From: Corallococcus macrosporus DSM 14697
Lineage (GTDB): Bacteria > Myxococcota > Myxococcia > Myxococcales > Myxococcaceae
Length of the DNA stretch: 64,000 nucleotides
Assembly (NCBI RefSeq): GCF_002305895.1
Contig: NZ_CP022203.1
Coordinates: 7,722,001-7,786,000, forward strand
Direction: 5' to 3'
Under the pieces are notes generated by a model. The model searched no databases. It had not been told where the DNA came from and worked only from the letters and a program-made list of their open reading frames with translations. Shown piece after piece: positions 17,282 through 24,090 of this stretch. The position numbers were made by a program, and so were the translations under genes. Every line of letters starts with the position of its first letter. Position 1 is the first letter of the stretch.

Positions 17282-18267
17282 TGTCCCCCCTGTCGATGAA
17301 GCGAGTGGGGCGCGCGGCGCTCCTGGTGGCCCTCTCTTCCCTGCTGCCCGTGACGGCGCGCGCCGAGGCGTCGCTCCGCCCCGCGCAGTGCACCGTGCAG
17401 GGCATGTTGGAAGACGTGCGCGCGGCGATGAAGCGCGGCTCTCCCGCGCTGAAGCGCTACGTGAAGATGCGGCTGAAGGAGGCCGCGCTCGCCATGCCCG
17501 CGGAGTCCCTGCTGGCGGCGATGAGTGATGAGCAGGACCCGGAGGTGCTGGAGGCCCTGGGCGCGGCGTTGGCCACCAAGGCCAGCAACGCGGAGGACCC
17601 GGGCCTCATCCAGCCGCTGCTGGCCCGGGCCACCGGGGATTCGGACCCGGCCTTGCGCGCGGCGGCGGTGCGCGGCCTGCGCGGGGTGCCCTCCGTGGAG
17701 TTCATGGAGAAGAACGGCGGCGTGGTGACGTACGAGCAGTTGGTGCGTGACCCCTCTCCCGAGGTGCGCGCGGCGGTGGCGGACAACATCGTCACCGAGA
17801 GCGCGGACGTCTACAGCGGCCATGACCGCCGGGTGTCGGAAGCGGCGGTGTCCGCGGCGGCGGCGTCGGAGGACCCGGCGGTGGCGGCGAAGCTGCTGCG
17901 CGAGGTCTCCATGGAGGCCGTGGGCCCCGAGGCGGTGGAGCAGGTGACGCGCCAGCTCCGCGCGGAGGACCCGGCGGTGCGCGCGGCGGCGGCCACGGCC
18001 CTGGGCGGCGTGCCTGGCGGCGAGGCCGCGGGTGCGCGAGGCTCGCTGGTGGACCTGTTCCGGGAAGACAAGGACCCGGCGGTGCGCAAGGCGGCGCTCC
18101 AGGGGATTGCCCGGCTGGGCCAGTCTCACGCGGTGCCCGTGCTGGAGTCGCTGCGCGGCGTGGACCGCGCGATGGATGCGGAGATCGACGCCTGGGTGTC
18201 CGTCCTGAAGCTCAACCTCCAGGAGTGGGAGCTGGTGCTGCGGGAGAAGCAGCGCCGCCGGAGGTGA
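17281..18267 (+). CDS. HEAT-repeat exported protein (second of pair)
   Basis: This is a 328-residue protein with a signal peptide (VALLVALSSLLPVTARAEA) and about seven HEAT-like repeats. Examples are DPEVLEALGAALATKA, DPALRAAAVRGLRGVPS, SPEVRAAVADNIVT and DPAVRKAALQGIARLGQ, spaced about 30-40 residues apart. It is translationally coupled to the preceding gene and likely acts with it in the periplasm or at the envelope. The M23-type peptidase gene starts 50 bases downstream. No enzymatic motif is seen. Confidence 0.78.
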   Translation: MSPLSMKRVGRAALLVALSSLLPVTARAEASLRPAQCTVQGMLEDVRAAMKRGSPALKRYVKMRLKEAALAMPAESLLAAMSDEQDPEVLEALGAALATKASNAEDPGLIQPLLARATGDSDPALRAAAVRGLRGVPSVEFMEKNGGVVTYEQLVRDPSPEVRAAVADNIVTESADVYSGHDRRVSEAAVSAAAASEDPAVAAKLLREVSMEAVGPEAVEQVTRQLRAEDPAVRAAAATALGGVPGGEAAGARGSLVDLFREDKDPAVRKAALQGIARLGQSHAVPVLESLRGVDRAMDAEIDAWVSVLKLNLQEWELVLREKQRRRR

Positions 18268-18317
18268 CCCCTGCATCACCGCAGTACGCAGCGCTACAAC
18301 AACGAGGGAGTCTCTTG

Positions 18318-18866
18318 ATGAAGACGATGAAGCTGACCATGGCGGGCCTGGTGCTCGCCGCGGCGGGTTGGGCCACGTCTGTCACGGCCGCCACGGCCGT
18401 GGGCCCCATCTGTGACACCGCGGCGCGCGTGGGTTCCACGACGTACTACTCGTGCTCGGGCGGCAGCCACAACGCGCTCGACATGAGCAACGGCACCTGC
18501 AGCGTGTGGAACCACCGCGGGATGATCAACGTCAGCCGCCACTACGTGTACTACGGCGGCTGTGCGAACAACTGCAGCGGCGGCACGAGCTGCAACGGCG
18601 GCGCGGGCAACTACTACATCACCTCGGGTGGCAGCGGCTGGCAGTTCCGCCAGCTCCACCTGAACTCCAACGTCTCGTCCGGCACCAAGACGTGCGACCG
18701 CTGCGCGCTGGGCCTCGTGGGCTCCACGGGCAACTCCACCGGCGCGCACGTCCACGCGGACAACCGCCAGTACGGCACGCGCAAGACGGCCTGGTACACC
18801 AACGTCGGTACGACGTGCGGCTCCAGCGCGTACTGCAGCAACCGCGTCGGCACGCCCACGCTGTAG
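18318..18866 (+). CDS. Secreted M23-type (LasA/beta-lytic-like) metallopeptidase
   Basis: This 182-residue exported protein (signal peptide ending near TSVTAATA) has the zinc-binding pattern of M23 peptidases: His-x3-Asp in GGSHNALDM and His-x-His in STGAHVHADN. A conserved His is also present in QFRQLHLNSN. The family cuts glycine-containing bonds in peptidoglycan cross-links or in proteins. There are many cysteines (at least eight), suggesting disulfides. No propeptide domain is present, so it is shorter than classic beta-lytic proteases. A GAGGGAG site precedes the ATG, and a strong terminator follows. It would fit a role in prey lysis or wall remodelling. Confidence 0.78.
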   Translation: MKTMKLTMAGLVLAAAGWATSVTAATAVGPICDTAARVGSTTYYSCSGGSHNALDMSNGTCSVWNHRGMINVSRHYVYYGGCANNCSGGTSCNGGAGNYYITSGGSGWQFRQLHLNSNVSSGTKTCDRCALGLVGSTGNSTGAHVHADNRQYGTRKTAWYTNVGTTCGSSAYCSNRVGTPTL

Positions 18867-18892
18867 GCACTTCGAATCCTGCTTCACCCACA

Positions 18893-18934
18893 CCCCGCCC
18901 CGTCCCGGTGCCGCGATGCACTGGGGCGGGGTTT
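18893..18934 (+). terminator. Rho-independent terminator after the M23 gene
   Basis: CCCCGCCCC pairs perfectly with GGGGCGGGG across a 21-base loop region, followed by TTT. It lies 26 bases after the stop codon and just before the convergent DUSAM gene end. Confidence 0.75.
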
Positions 18935-18940
18935 CTCGTG

Positions 18941-19309
18941 TCACTCCAGGTGGCTGAGCTCCGCTTCCGCGTGCTGTCGGTACAGGGGTACGACTTCGAC
19001 AGCGAGAACATCTTCCAAGCATTGCCGGGCGCCAGGCATGTCCCCAGATTCCACGAGGCGATTGGACTCGGAGATGGCGCGCATCAGACGTTGCGAACCT
19101 TCTCGGATGCGGCGGCGTACTTCGCGGACCAGCTCGACGCTTCCCGAACGCGTCATCAAGGCACGGTGAACCTCCGCGTCGGGTACGACGACATCGCGCG
19201 CGACCCGGCGGAGCAACTCCGACACCTCGGGCGTCAGCTCCAGTTCCTCCCCCCGAACGAGTTGGCGCTCCAGCGCGGCAACCTTGTCCCAATCGTGCGC
19301 GTCACGCAT
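18941..19309 (-). CDS. DUSAM-domain protein
   Basis: This 122-residue cytoplasmic protein matches the DUSAM (DUF2379) domain, a family expanded in myxobacteria. It opens with HDWDKVAALERQLVRGEELE, then LLRRVARDVVVPDAEVHRAL, and a helical C-terminal part with RRRIREGSQRLMRAISESN. The function of the family is not established. The ATG overlaps the stop of the upstream lipoprotein gene (TGATG on the minus strand), so the two are translationally coupled and probably functionally linked. Base composition is lower in GC than in surrounding genes. A role as partner or immunity factor of the lipoprotein is an inference. Confidence 0.8.
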   Translation of the reverse strand: MRDAHDWDKVAALERQLVRGEELELTPEVSELLRRVARDVVVPDAEVHRALMTRSGSVELVREVRRRIREGSQRLMRAISESNRLVESGDMPGARQCLEDVLAVEVVPLYRQHAEAELSHLE

Positions 19310-19761
19310 CAACGAACCTTGCCCCTTCGCCAGCAGAGATGAAACGGCCATTCACGCTGACCTTCGCAGTTCCGGAAACAGTCGTAGCAGTCGCCCTCCC
19401 ATCCCTTCTGATTCCTGCAGGCGACATAAGTATCCATGCAGTGCTGCTTCCATCCAGCGTCGGCTGATGCCGCAGCATCCTCTGAAGCTGCTTGCGTCGC
19501 TTCGTTGAGGACCCGCGCACCGTTGAGGAGTCCCGCAGCCTCCGCGGCACTGACTCCGCAGCTCTCAGGGCCCCATTTCTTGATACAGCAGACCACAGAG
19601 GACTCGCCGGGTTTGCATTCAACGACCGACGCCTGGGCGAGGTACGCCGAGTCCACGACCTCGGGTCGCCCTCCTGCACACCCGGCTGCAAACAAGCCCC
19701 CGAGCAGCGCGGAAGTTGGCATGGCCAACATCCGGCCCAGTGTCATGGTTTGGCTCGACAT
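19309..19761 (-). CDS. Small lipoprotein with cysteine-rich tail (candidate OME toxin)
   Basis: This is a 150-residue predicted lipoprotein: a signal segment MPTSALLGGLFAAGC gives a lipobox with Cys28. The middle is Ala-rich, and the C-terminal 45 residues carry six cysteines in CMDTYVAC ... GDCYDCFRNCEGQREWP ... LCW. This tail looks like the variable tips seen on small myxobacterial lipoprotein toxins of the Sit type, but I recall this only by pattern. It is translationally coupled to a DUSAM gene and sits in a stretch of visibly lower GC. An alternative is a structural or signalling lipoprotein. No catalytic motif is recognised. Confidence 0.65.
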   Translation of the reverse strand: MSSQTMTLGRMLAMPTSALLGGLFAAGCAGGRPEVVDSAYLAQASVVECKPGESSVVCCIKKWGPESCGVSAAEAAGLLNGARVLNEATQAASEDAAASADAGWKQHCMDTYVACRNQKGWEGDCYDCFRNCEGQREWPFHLCWRRGKVR

Positions 19762-19988
19762 GACGCGAATTCAAACAGAAGAGTCGGCAAACCTGAGTCC
19801 GTTTGTGTGCTGGCAGTGAAAGCCAGCAACTCCGGATGGACGACTCGGTCGGCACTGAATGTTCCCCCGCCCACGACTGAACACCCATCCGTCCCCCGAG
19901 GCAGTCGGATTGACGGGGCACTGAAGCAGGAAGCACCCTGGACAGGCATCTCTGTCGACGTTCCCCTCGGCCCAGGAGCGTACCTGCC

Positions 19989-20525
19989 ATGCCATCTGCC
20001 TCGTCCCTGCGCGGCATCGACCACATCGGCATCACCGTGCCGGACCTCAACGCGGCCACGGCCTTCTTCATCGAAGCCCTTGGCGCGGAAGTCCTCTACG
20101 ACACCTTGGCGAAAGGCCAGCCCCCGCAGGAAGGCGCAGATTTGCAGCGGCGCCTGCGCTTCCTCCCGGGCTCCAGCATCCGCGCCATGCGCATGCTCCG
20201 CCTGGGCAACGGCCCCAGCATCGAGCTGTTCGAATACGCCGCCCCCGAGCAGCGCCCGCCGGCCCGCCCCAATGACCTGGGCCTCCAGCACCTGGCCGTC
20301 TACGTGGATGACATGGACACAGCGCTCGCGCGCTTCCAGGCAGCCGGAGGCGAGGTCTTCTCGAGCCCCCACGAGCTGCCCGCGCTGGAGCAAGGCCCGG
20401 GCAACGCCTTCTGCTACGCCCGGGCGCCTTGGGGCACCCTCATCGAGTTCATCAGCTACCCGTCGCCCCAACCCTACGAACAACAGACCGCGCTGCGGCG
20501 CTGGAAGCCACCGGAGCGCGGCTGA
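19989..20525 (+). CDS. VOC (glyoxalase/dioxygenase) superfamily protein
   Basis: This is a 178-residue protein built from paired beta-alpha-beta-beta-beta modules. The first module begins GIDHIGITVPDLNAATAFFI, and the second has GLQHLAVYVDDMDTALARF. Metal-ligand positions are the His in DHIGI, the His in QHLAV and the Glu in GTLIEFISY. Members are lactoylglutathione lyases, dioxygenases or resistance proteins; which one this is cannot be decided. The ATG follows AGGAG by nine bases. It converges on tpx. Confidence 0.85.
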   Translation: MPSASSLRGIDHIGITVPDLNAATAFFIEALGAEVLYDTLAKGQPPQEGADLQRRLRFLPGSSIRAMRMLRLGNGPSIELFEYAAPEQRPPARPNDLGLQHLAVYVDDMDTALARFQAAGGEVFSSPHELPALEQGPGNAFCYARAPWGTLIEFISYPSPQPYEQQTALRRWKPPERG

Positions 20526-20532
20526 GACACCG

Positions 20533-21048
20533 TCACAGCGACTCGCGAACCGCCTTCAGCGCGCCGTCGTAGTCGGGCTCGTGCGTCATCTCCGGGACGA
20601 TCTCCCGGAACACGACCTTGCCCTCCCGGTTCAACACGAAGGTGCTGCGCGCCAGCAGCCCCAGCTCCTTCATGTACAGGCCGTACTTCTCACCGAACTC
20701 GCGGTCCTTGTAGTCCGACAGCGTGGTGACGTTCTGGATGCCCTCGGTGCCGATGAAGCGCCCCAGCGCGAAGGGCAAGTCCAACGTGATGAACCACACC
20801 TTCACGTCCGGCCCCAGCGCGGTGGCCTCCTTGTTGAACGCGCGGAGCTGCGCCGCGCACACCCGCGTGTCCACGCTGGGCGCCACGCTCAACACCACCA
20901 CGCTGCCCTTCACGTCCGACAACCGCACCGTGTCGTTGAGCCCCTTGTAGACGGTGAAGTCCGGAGCGGCGTCGCCCACCTTCACCTCGTCCCCCACCAG
21001 CGTCACCGGCTGACCCTTGAACGTGACGATTCCCTTGTGCTCGGCCAT
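20533..21048 (-). CDS. tpx: Thiol peroxidase, Tpx type, lacking the resolving cysteine
   Basis: This is a 171-residue peroxiredoxin of the Tpx (atypical 2-Cys) family, reducing alkyl hydroperoxides. The peroxidatic Cys lies in APSVDTRVCAAQLRAFN. In E. coli Tpx the resolving Cys lies in a RFCGAEG motif; here the same place reads RFIGTEG, so Ile replaces it. The codon ATC is clear, and the whole protein has a single cysteine. The C-terminal motif EMTHEPDYDGALKAV is typical. Loss of the resolving Cys implies a one-Cys mechanism using an external thiol. It lies next to the ROK kinase gene on the same strand, 32 bases downstream of it. Confidence 0.92.
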   Translation of the reverse strand: MAEHKGIVTFKGQPVTLVGDEVKVGDAAPDFTVYKGLNDTVRLSDVKGSVVVLSVAPSVDTRVCAAQLRAFNKEATALGPDVKVWFITLDLPFALGRFIGTEGIQNVTTLSDYKDREFGEKYGLYMKELGLLARSTFVLNREGKVVFREIVPEMTHEPDYDGALKAVRESL

Positions 21049-21080
21049 GGAATGCCTCCTCCTCCGGAAAGGGGCGCGGC

Positions 21081-22013
21081 CTACTTCACCAGCAACGCCG
21101 CGCCAATCAGACCGCTGTCATCTCCCAGCTCCGCGTCCGCGATGAGCAGCCCCTCACGAGACGTCATCGAGGACCACTGGCGGACGCCCTCCTCCGCGCG
21201 GCGGCGCAGCCCCGGGCAGTGGCTCAACACCCCGCCGCCCAGCACCAGCCGCGCCGGGTTGAGCATGGTCACCATGTTGGCCACGGACAGGGCAAGGAAG
21301 CGCGCCGCCCGCTCATAGACTTCAACCGCCGCCGCGTCCCCCACCTCCGCCGCCTGCTCCAGCGTCACCGGGGTGATGCGCGCCGGGTCACCGCCCGTCA
21401 GCCGCGCCACCTCCGGCGAATCGCCGCTGGCCAGCAGCTCGCGCGTCTGCGCGATGAGGTTGTGACCGCCCACGTAGGCCTCCAGGCACCCCAGCTCGCC
21501 GCAGCCGCAGCGGCGGCCACCCGGAATCACCTTGATGTGGCCCAGCTCGCCCGCCACGCCGCCGCCGCCGTCCACCAGGTGGCCGCCCGCGATGATGGCG
21601 CTGCCCACGCCCGAGCCCACGAACACCACCAGCATGTCCTGCGCGCCCCGGCCCGCGCCCGCGTGCAGCTCGCCCCACGCCGCCGCGGCCAGGTCGTTCA
21701 CCACGCGCACCGGGTGCCCCAGCCGGTCCGTGAGCAGCGCGCCCAGCGGCACGTTGCGCCAGCCCAGGTTGGGAGCAACCGACAGCACGCCCGAGTCCTT
21801 GTGAATCTGCCCGGCGGCCGCCACCCCGCAGGCCCCCAGGGGCACCCCGGCGGCCTTCACCGCGTCCGAGGCCGCCTGGGCAATGGTCTCCACCACCCCC
21901 GAGGGGCTGCGCTCCACCAGGGCCACCTTGGCGGCGGCGAGCAACCTGCCCACCCCGTCCACCACCGCGGCGCGGGCGAAGGTCCCCCCCAGGTCGATTC
22001 CAAGCGTTGGCAT
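21081..22013 (-). CDS. ROK-family sugar kinase (glucokinase-like)
   Basis: This is a 310-residue ATP-dependent sugar kinase. It has the phosphate-binding start LGIDLGGTFARAAVVD, the catalytic Asp in VVNDLAAAAWGE, and the ROK zinc-binding signature GCGELGCLEAYVGG preceded by the His of GELGHIKV. The family phosphorylates glucose, mannose or N-acetyl sugars; specificity is not decided. Neighbours encode a phosphomannomutase/phosphoglucomutase and a mannose-1-phosphate guanylyltransferase, so a hexose-6-phosphate supply role fits. The ATG at 22013 has a GAGAGGA site. Confidence 0.9.
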   Translation of the reverse strand: MPTLGIDLGGTFARAAVVDGVGRLLAAAKVALVERSPSGVVETIAQAASDAVKAAGVPLGACGVAAAGQIHKDSGVLSVAPNLGWRNVPLGALLTDRLGHPVRVVNDLAAAAWGELHAGAGRGAQDMLVVFVGSGVGSAIIAGGHLVDGGGGVAGELGHIKVIPGGRRCGCGELGCLEAYVGGHNLIAQTRELLASGDSPEVARLTGGDPARITPVTLEQAAEVGDAAAVEVYERAARFLALSVANMVTMLNPARLVLGGGVLSHCPGLRRRAEEGVRQWSSMTSREGLLIADAELGDDSGLIGAALLVK

Positions 22014-22027
22014 GGGCGCGTCCTCTC

Positions 22028-22579
22028 TTACGGCTTCAGCTTGGAAACCAACGCGGCCGCCAGGGCTTCCACTTCCTTCTGGCGCGCCTCGTCCTTCAGC
22101 TTTCCGTCCGGGGAGAAGGCCTCCCCCGCGCGGGCCATATGCACCTGCGTGGGCAGCACGTGCGCCCCCACGGAGGACATCACCTGCCGCAGGTGCGGCT
22201 GCATGCGCGCGGTGCCGAAGCCGCCGGGCGTGGCGCCCATCATCGCCACCCACTTGTCCTGGAAGAGCCGCCCCGGCGGGCGGGACACCCAGTCGATGGC
22301 GTTCTTCAGGCCACCGGGGATGGAGGAGTTGTACTCCGGGCTGGCGATGAGCAGGCCCTGGGCCTTGCCCAGCCGCTCGCGCAGCTCCTCCACGGGCGCG
22401 GGCAGGGCCTTGGCCTCCACGTCGCCGTCGTAGACGGGGAGCGCCAGCGCCTTCAGGTCCACCACGTCCACCTCCGCGCCCAGCGAGCGGGCGTGGGCGA
22501 CGGCGATGTCCAGGAGCTTGCGGTTGAAGCTCCCGGTCCGGAGGCTGCCACTGATGGCGAGGATTCGCGGCGTCGTCAT
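22028..22579 (-). CDS. NADPH-dependent FMN reductase
   Basis: This is a 183-residue flavodoxin-fold reductase. The phosphate loop is ISGSLRTGSFNRKLLD, and the family signature is ASPEYNSSIPGGLKNAIDWV, typical of FMN reductase / chromate-quinone reductase members. It transfers electrons from NAD(P)H to FMN or quinones. It starts one base after the stop of the mutase gene upstream on the same strand and is followed after 14 bases by the ROK kinase gene, so it is part of one operon. Confidence 0.9.
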   Translation of the reverse strand: MTTPRILAISGSLRTGSFNRKLLDIAVAHARSLGAEVDVVDLKALALPVYDGDVEAKALPAPVEELRERLGKAQGLLIASPEYNSSIPGGLKNAIDWVSRPPGRLFQDKWVAMMGATPGGFGTARMQPHLRQVMSSVGAHVLPTQVHMARAGEAFSPDGKLKDEARQKEVEALAAALVSKLKP

Positions 22580-22580
22580 G

Positions 22581-23951
22581 TCAGCCCCCGACCTCGACCT
22601 TGACCTTCTCCACCGTGCCCTCGATGAGGGCCTGGATCTCCTTCAGGCGCTCGGGCGTGTTGGCCTCGAAGCGCAGCACCAGGATGGGCTGCGTGTTGGA
22701 GGCGCGGATGAGGCCCCAGCCGTCTGGGAAGGTCACGCGCACGCCGTCCACGTCGATGATGTCGTGGCCCGCGTCGCGCAGCGTCTCCGTGGCGCGCTTG
22801 ACCATCTCGAACTTCTTCTCCTCCTTCGTGTCGAAGCGCAGCTCCGGGCTGGCGTACGTCTTCGGCACGTCGGAGAGCAGCTCCGACAGGGTCGCCTTCT
22901 CCTGCGTGAGAATCTCCAGCAGGCGCGCGGTGGAGTAGATGGCGTCGTCGAAGCCGAAGTAGCGGTTCTTGAAGAAGATGTGGCCGCTCATCTCGCCGGC
23001 CAGCTCCGCCTGGGTCTCCTTCATCTTCGACTTGATGAGCGAGTGCCCGGCCTTCCACATGACGGGCTTGCCGCCGCGCTTCGCGATGTCGTCGTACAGC
23101 GTGTAGCTGCACTTCACCTCGCCGACGATGGCCGCGCCCGGGCTCTCCTTCAGCACGTAGCGGCTGAAGAGCACCATGAGCTGGTCACCCCAGAGGATGT
23201 TGCCCTGGTCGTCGATGACGCCGATGCGGTCGCTGTCGCCGTCGTAGGCGATGCCCACCTCGGCCTTCTCGCGCTTCACCGCCGCGATGAGGTCCTCCAG
23301 GTTCTCCACCACCGTCGGGTCCGGGTGGTGGTTGGGGAACGTCGCGTCCATCTCACAGAACAGGGGCACCACGTCGAAGCCCATGCTCTCGAAGAGCGGC
23401 ACCGCGATGGCGCCGCCCGTGCCGTTGCCGGCGTCGATGACGATGCGCATCCCCTTGCGGCCCACCTTCACCGTGCTGCGCACGAAGTGGTTGTAGGGCG
23501 TGATGATGTCGTACGGCGTCACCGTGCCCGGCTTGGACGACACCTCGAAGTCCCTGGCCTCGATGAGCTTGCGCAGGGCCTGGATTTCATGGCTGTGGAA
23601 GGTCGTCTTCCCCGCGCCAATCTTGAAGCCGTTGTACTCGGGCGGGTTGTGGCTGCCGGTAATCATCGCCAGGCCGTCCACCGGCAGGGTGTTGGCGGCG
23701 AAGTAGGTCAGCGGCGTGGGGACCACGCCCACGTCGAACACGTTGAGGCCGGTGGACGTCAGGCCCGCGCAGAGCGAGTCCCGGAAGCGGGTGGAGGACT
23801 CGCGGCAGTCGCGGCCCACCGCGATGGAGCGCCCGCCCTGGCGACGGATGATGGTGCCCAGGCCCTTGCCCAGCAGCTCCACCACCTCGGTGGTGAGGTC
23901 CTTATCGACCAGGCCTCGGATATCGTATTCGCGGAAGATGTGCGCGTTCAT
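22581..23951 (-). CDS. Phosphomannomutase/phosphoglucomutase
   Basis: This is a 456-residue alpha-D-phosphohexomutase that interconverts hexose 6- and 1-phosphates. The phosphoserine loop is MITGSHNPPEYNGFKIG, the metal-binding loop is AYDGDSDRIGVID, and the sugar-specificity loop is AGEMSGHIFF. The C-terminal phosphate-contact loop RASNTQPILVLRFEA is intact. The length matches the AlgC/ManB type, bifunctional for mannose and glucose. With the guanylyltransferase gene about 2.4 kb away, it supplies GDP-mannose or UDP-glucose precursors. The start MNAHIFREYDIRG is the usual one. Confidence 0.93.
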   Translation of the reverse strand: MNAHIFREYDIRGLVDKDLTTEVVELLGKGLGTIIRRQGGRSIAVGRDCRESSTRFRDSLCAGLTSTGLNVFDVGVVPTPLTYFAANTLPVDGLAMITGSHNPPEYNGFKIGAGKTTFHSHEIQALRKLIEARDFEVSSKPGTVTPYDIITPYNHFVRSTVKVGRKGMRIVIDAGNGTGGAIAVPLFESMGFDVVPLFCEMDATFPNHHPDPTVVENLEDLIAAVKREKAEVGIAYDGDSDRIGVIDDQGNILWGDQLMVLFSRYVLKESPGAAIVGEVKCSYTLYDDIAKRGGKPVMWKAGHSLIKSKMKETQAELAGEMSGHIFFKNRYFGFDDAIYSTARLLEILTQEKATLSELLSDVPKTYASPELRFDTKEEKKFEMVKRATETLRDAGHDIIDVDGVRVTFPDGWGLIRASNTQPILVLRFEANTPERLKEIQALIEGTVEKVKVEVGG

Positions 23952-24090
23952 GAAGGTGTCCCCGCCCCCGTGACGACGGAGGGCATGGCAGAGGGCGGCG
24001 GACTCTACACGAGCGCGGGCCAGGGGGGCACCCGACCCGAGGGCGCCCCGGGCCCGTTGGAGGGCCAAGGGGCCTAAAGAGGCACCCGCG

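Noticed and set aside
19762-19988. Small open frames in the low-GC gap before the VOC gene (for example 19771-19995 minus)
   Set aside because: No ribosome site, no family pattern and mixed codon use. It is more likely a promoter region.
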